NCBI GenBank assembly: GCA_030426445.1
Contig: JAUHYS010000118.1
Span: forward strand, 1-6,583
DNA length: 6,583 nucleotides
From: a bacterium
GTDB taxonomy: Bacteria; UBA10199; DSSB01
Direction of reading: 5' to 3'
Below the pieces are notes generated by a model. The model was not told the DNA's origin. It was given only the letters and a program-made list of their open reading frames with translations, and did no database searches. This document shows, in pieces, positions 5,966 through 6,583 of this stretch (positions are counted from its first letter, which is position 1; every line of letters begins with the position of its first letter). The position numbers were made by a program, and so were the translations under genes.

Positions 5966-6550
5966 ATGGTGATGAAAAAGTTAAAACATAAAAATTTACT
6001 CCGTCTAAATATTCTTTTAGTTTTCTTGGGCCTAATAGCGATTTTTTCAAGCCCTGTGCATGCCAATCAATTTGGAGGTGTAGGCCTTTTGCTCGATTAT
6101 TACCCGCCGGGTTCAGGGCAGGTGGTGGTTTATTCGGTACGTTATAAGTCTCCTGCAGATAAGGCAAAAATTCGTCGCAGTTACCGTTTGGTCAGTGTCG
6201 ATGGTCAAAATGTGACGGGAATGAGTTTGGAACAAATTGCTGGCATGATCCGTGGCCCCGTCGGTACACCGGTGCAATTAGATTTTATGACGCAACAAGG
6301 GCAGGTTCGGCAATATAGCCTGCTGCGCTCTGCAATTGCAGAAAAGCCAGAGATTCGGATTCCCGGAGTCAAAGGTATTGCAAAACAGGGAGGGCTTAAT
6401 CCTACAGAAAAAGCCCTTTTACAGCAAAAAATTCACAGCCTGCAAACCCAAGCGCAGCAAATGCGCATGCTAGAGCTGATTAAATCTTTCAAAAATCATC
6501 AAATCACCAAGACCCAATTTTTAGAAGCCCTGCATTCGGAATTTCCATAA
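5966..6550 (+). CDS. Secreted PDZ-domain protein with C-terminal coiled coil and SHOCT-like tail
   Basis: A 194-residue exported protein of unknown role. A basic N terminus (KKLKHKN) and a hydrophobic stretch (14-27) end in V-H-A before N34, a good signal peptidase I site; there is no lipobox. Residues about 35-122 look like a PDZ domain: GVGLLLDYYPPG, SVRYKSPADKAKIRRSYRLVSVDGQNVTGMSLEQIAGMIRGPVGTPVQL carries the usual A-x-x-A, D-G and G-x-x-G-T landmarks. No protease domain is attached, so it may act as a peptide-binding or scaffold protein. Residues 145-170 are Gln-rich and likely helical. The last 25 (ELIKSFKNHQITKTQFLEAL) resemble a SHOCT oligomerisation tail. Start choice is unclear: ATG at 5966, GTG at 5969 and ATG at 5972 are consecutive-in-frame options, the last giving the more usual MKK opening. 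No Shine-Dalgarno is evident. It is divergent from citrate synthase. Confidence 0.8.
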   Translation: MVMKKLKHKNLLRLNILLVFLGLIAIFSSPVHANQFGGVGLLLDYYPPGSGQVVVYSVRYKSPADKAKIRRSYRLVSVDGQNVTGMSLEQIAGMIRGPVGTPVQLDFMTQQGQVRQYSLLRSAIAEKPEIRIPGVKGIAKQGGLNPTEKALLQQKIHSLQTQAQQMRMLELIKSFKNHQITKTQFLEALHSEFP

Positions 6551-6560
6551 AAAAGATGCT

Positions 6561-6583
6561 ATGTTCGAAAAAATACTTAGTGA
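6561..6583 (+). CDS. Possible start of a further plus-strand gene, cut by the window edge
   Basis: An ATG 10 bases after the PDZ gene stop opens MFEKILS and runs off the window. A second ATG at 6556 in another frame also stays open. AAAAAAGATG before it is a weak ribosome binding site. The close spacing would fit an operon, but about seven codons cannot establish a gene. Confidence 0.2.

Noticed and set aside
5788..5966. 12-bp direct repeat TTAGCTAAAAAA at 5788-5799 and 5955-5966
   Set aside because: It is short and A-rich in an AT-rich gap. The copies are far apart (167 bp) and in unrelated positions relative to the genes, so chance is likely.

Overview
The window reads as a moderately AT-rich Gram-negative bacterial chromosome segment. 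Two genes have N-terminal Sec signal peptides, and there is an AmgK-like amino-sugar kinase of the kind used in peptidoglycan recycling, an NhaA sodium/proton antiporter and a short-type citrate synthase. The set fits Pseudomonadota in the wide sense (gamma- or deltaproteobacterial-like), but nothing here fixes the lineage. No rRNA, tRNA, CRISPR array, transposase or phage gene was seen.

Layout. Five genes lie on the minus strand. Reading in the direction of transcription from right to left they are: citrate synthase (5716 to 4598), NhaA (4579 to 3224), a small secreted Pro/Tyr-rich protein (3160 to 2828), an AAA+/DUF4143 ATPase (2609 to 1281) and the AmgK-like kinase (1207 to 161). One gene, a secreted PDZ-domain protein (5966 to 6550), lies on the plus strand and is divergent from citrate synthase. 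Both window edges hold short open frames that cannot be resolved.

How the genes relate. Citrate synthase and NhaA are separated by only 18 bases and probably share a transcript. The secreted protein follows 63 bases later and may be a third cistron or may have its own weak promoter. The ATPase is set apart by a 218-base gap carrying two near-identical 26-bp palindromes centred 32 bp apart just before its start codon, so it is probably an independently controlled unit. The kinase has its own promoter-like stretch overlapping an 8-bp inverted repeat. Its usual partner, the MurU nucleotidyltransferase, is not visible. The PDZ gene has a perfect TATAAT element and a leader that can be drawn as an H-type pseudoknot, with no clear Shine-Dalgarno sequence.

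No clear new multi-gene system is visible. The best candidates for unexplained biology are the tandem palindromes before the ATPase, the structured leader of the PDZ gene, the small Pro/Tyr-rich exported protein with a hairpin over its ribosome binding site, and the secreted PDZ plus SHOCT-like architecture.
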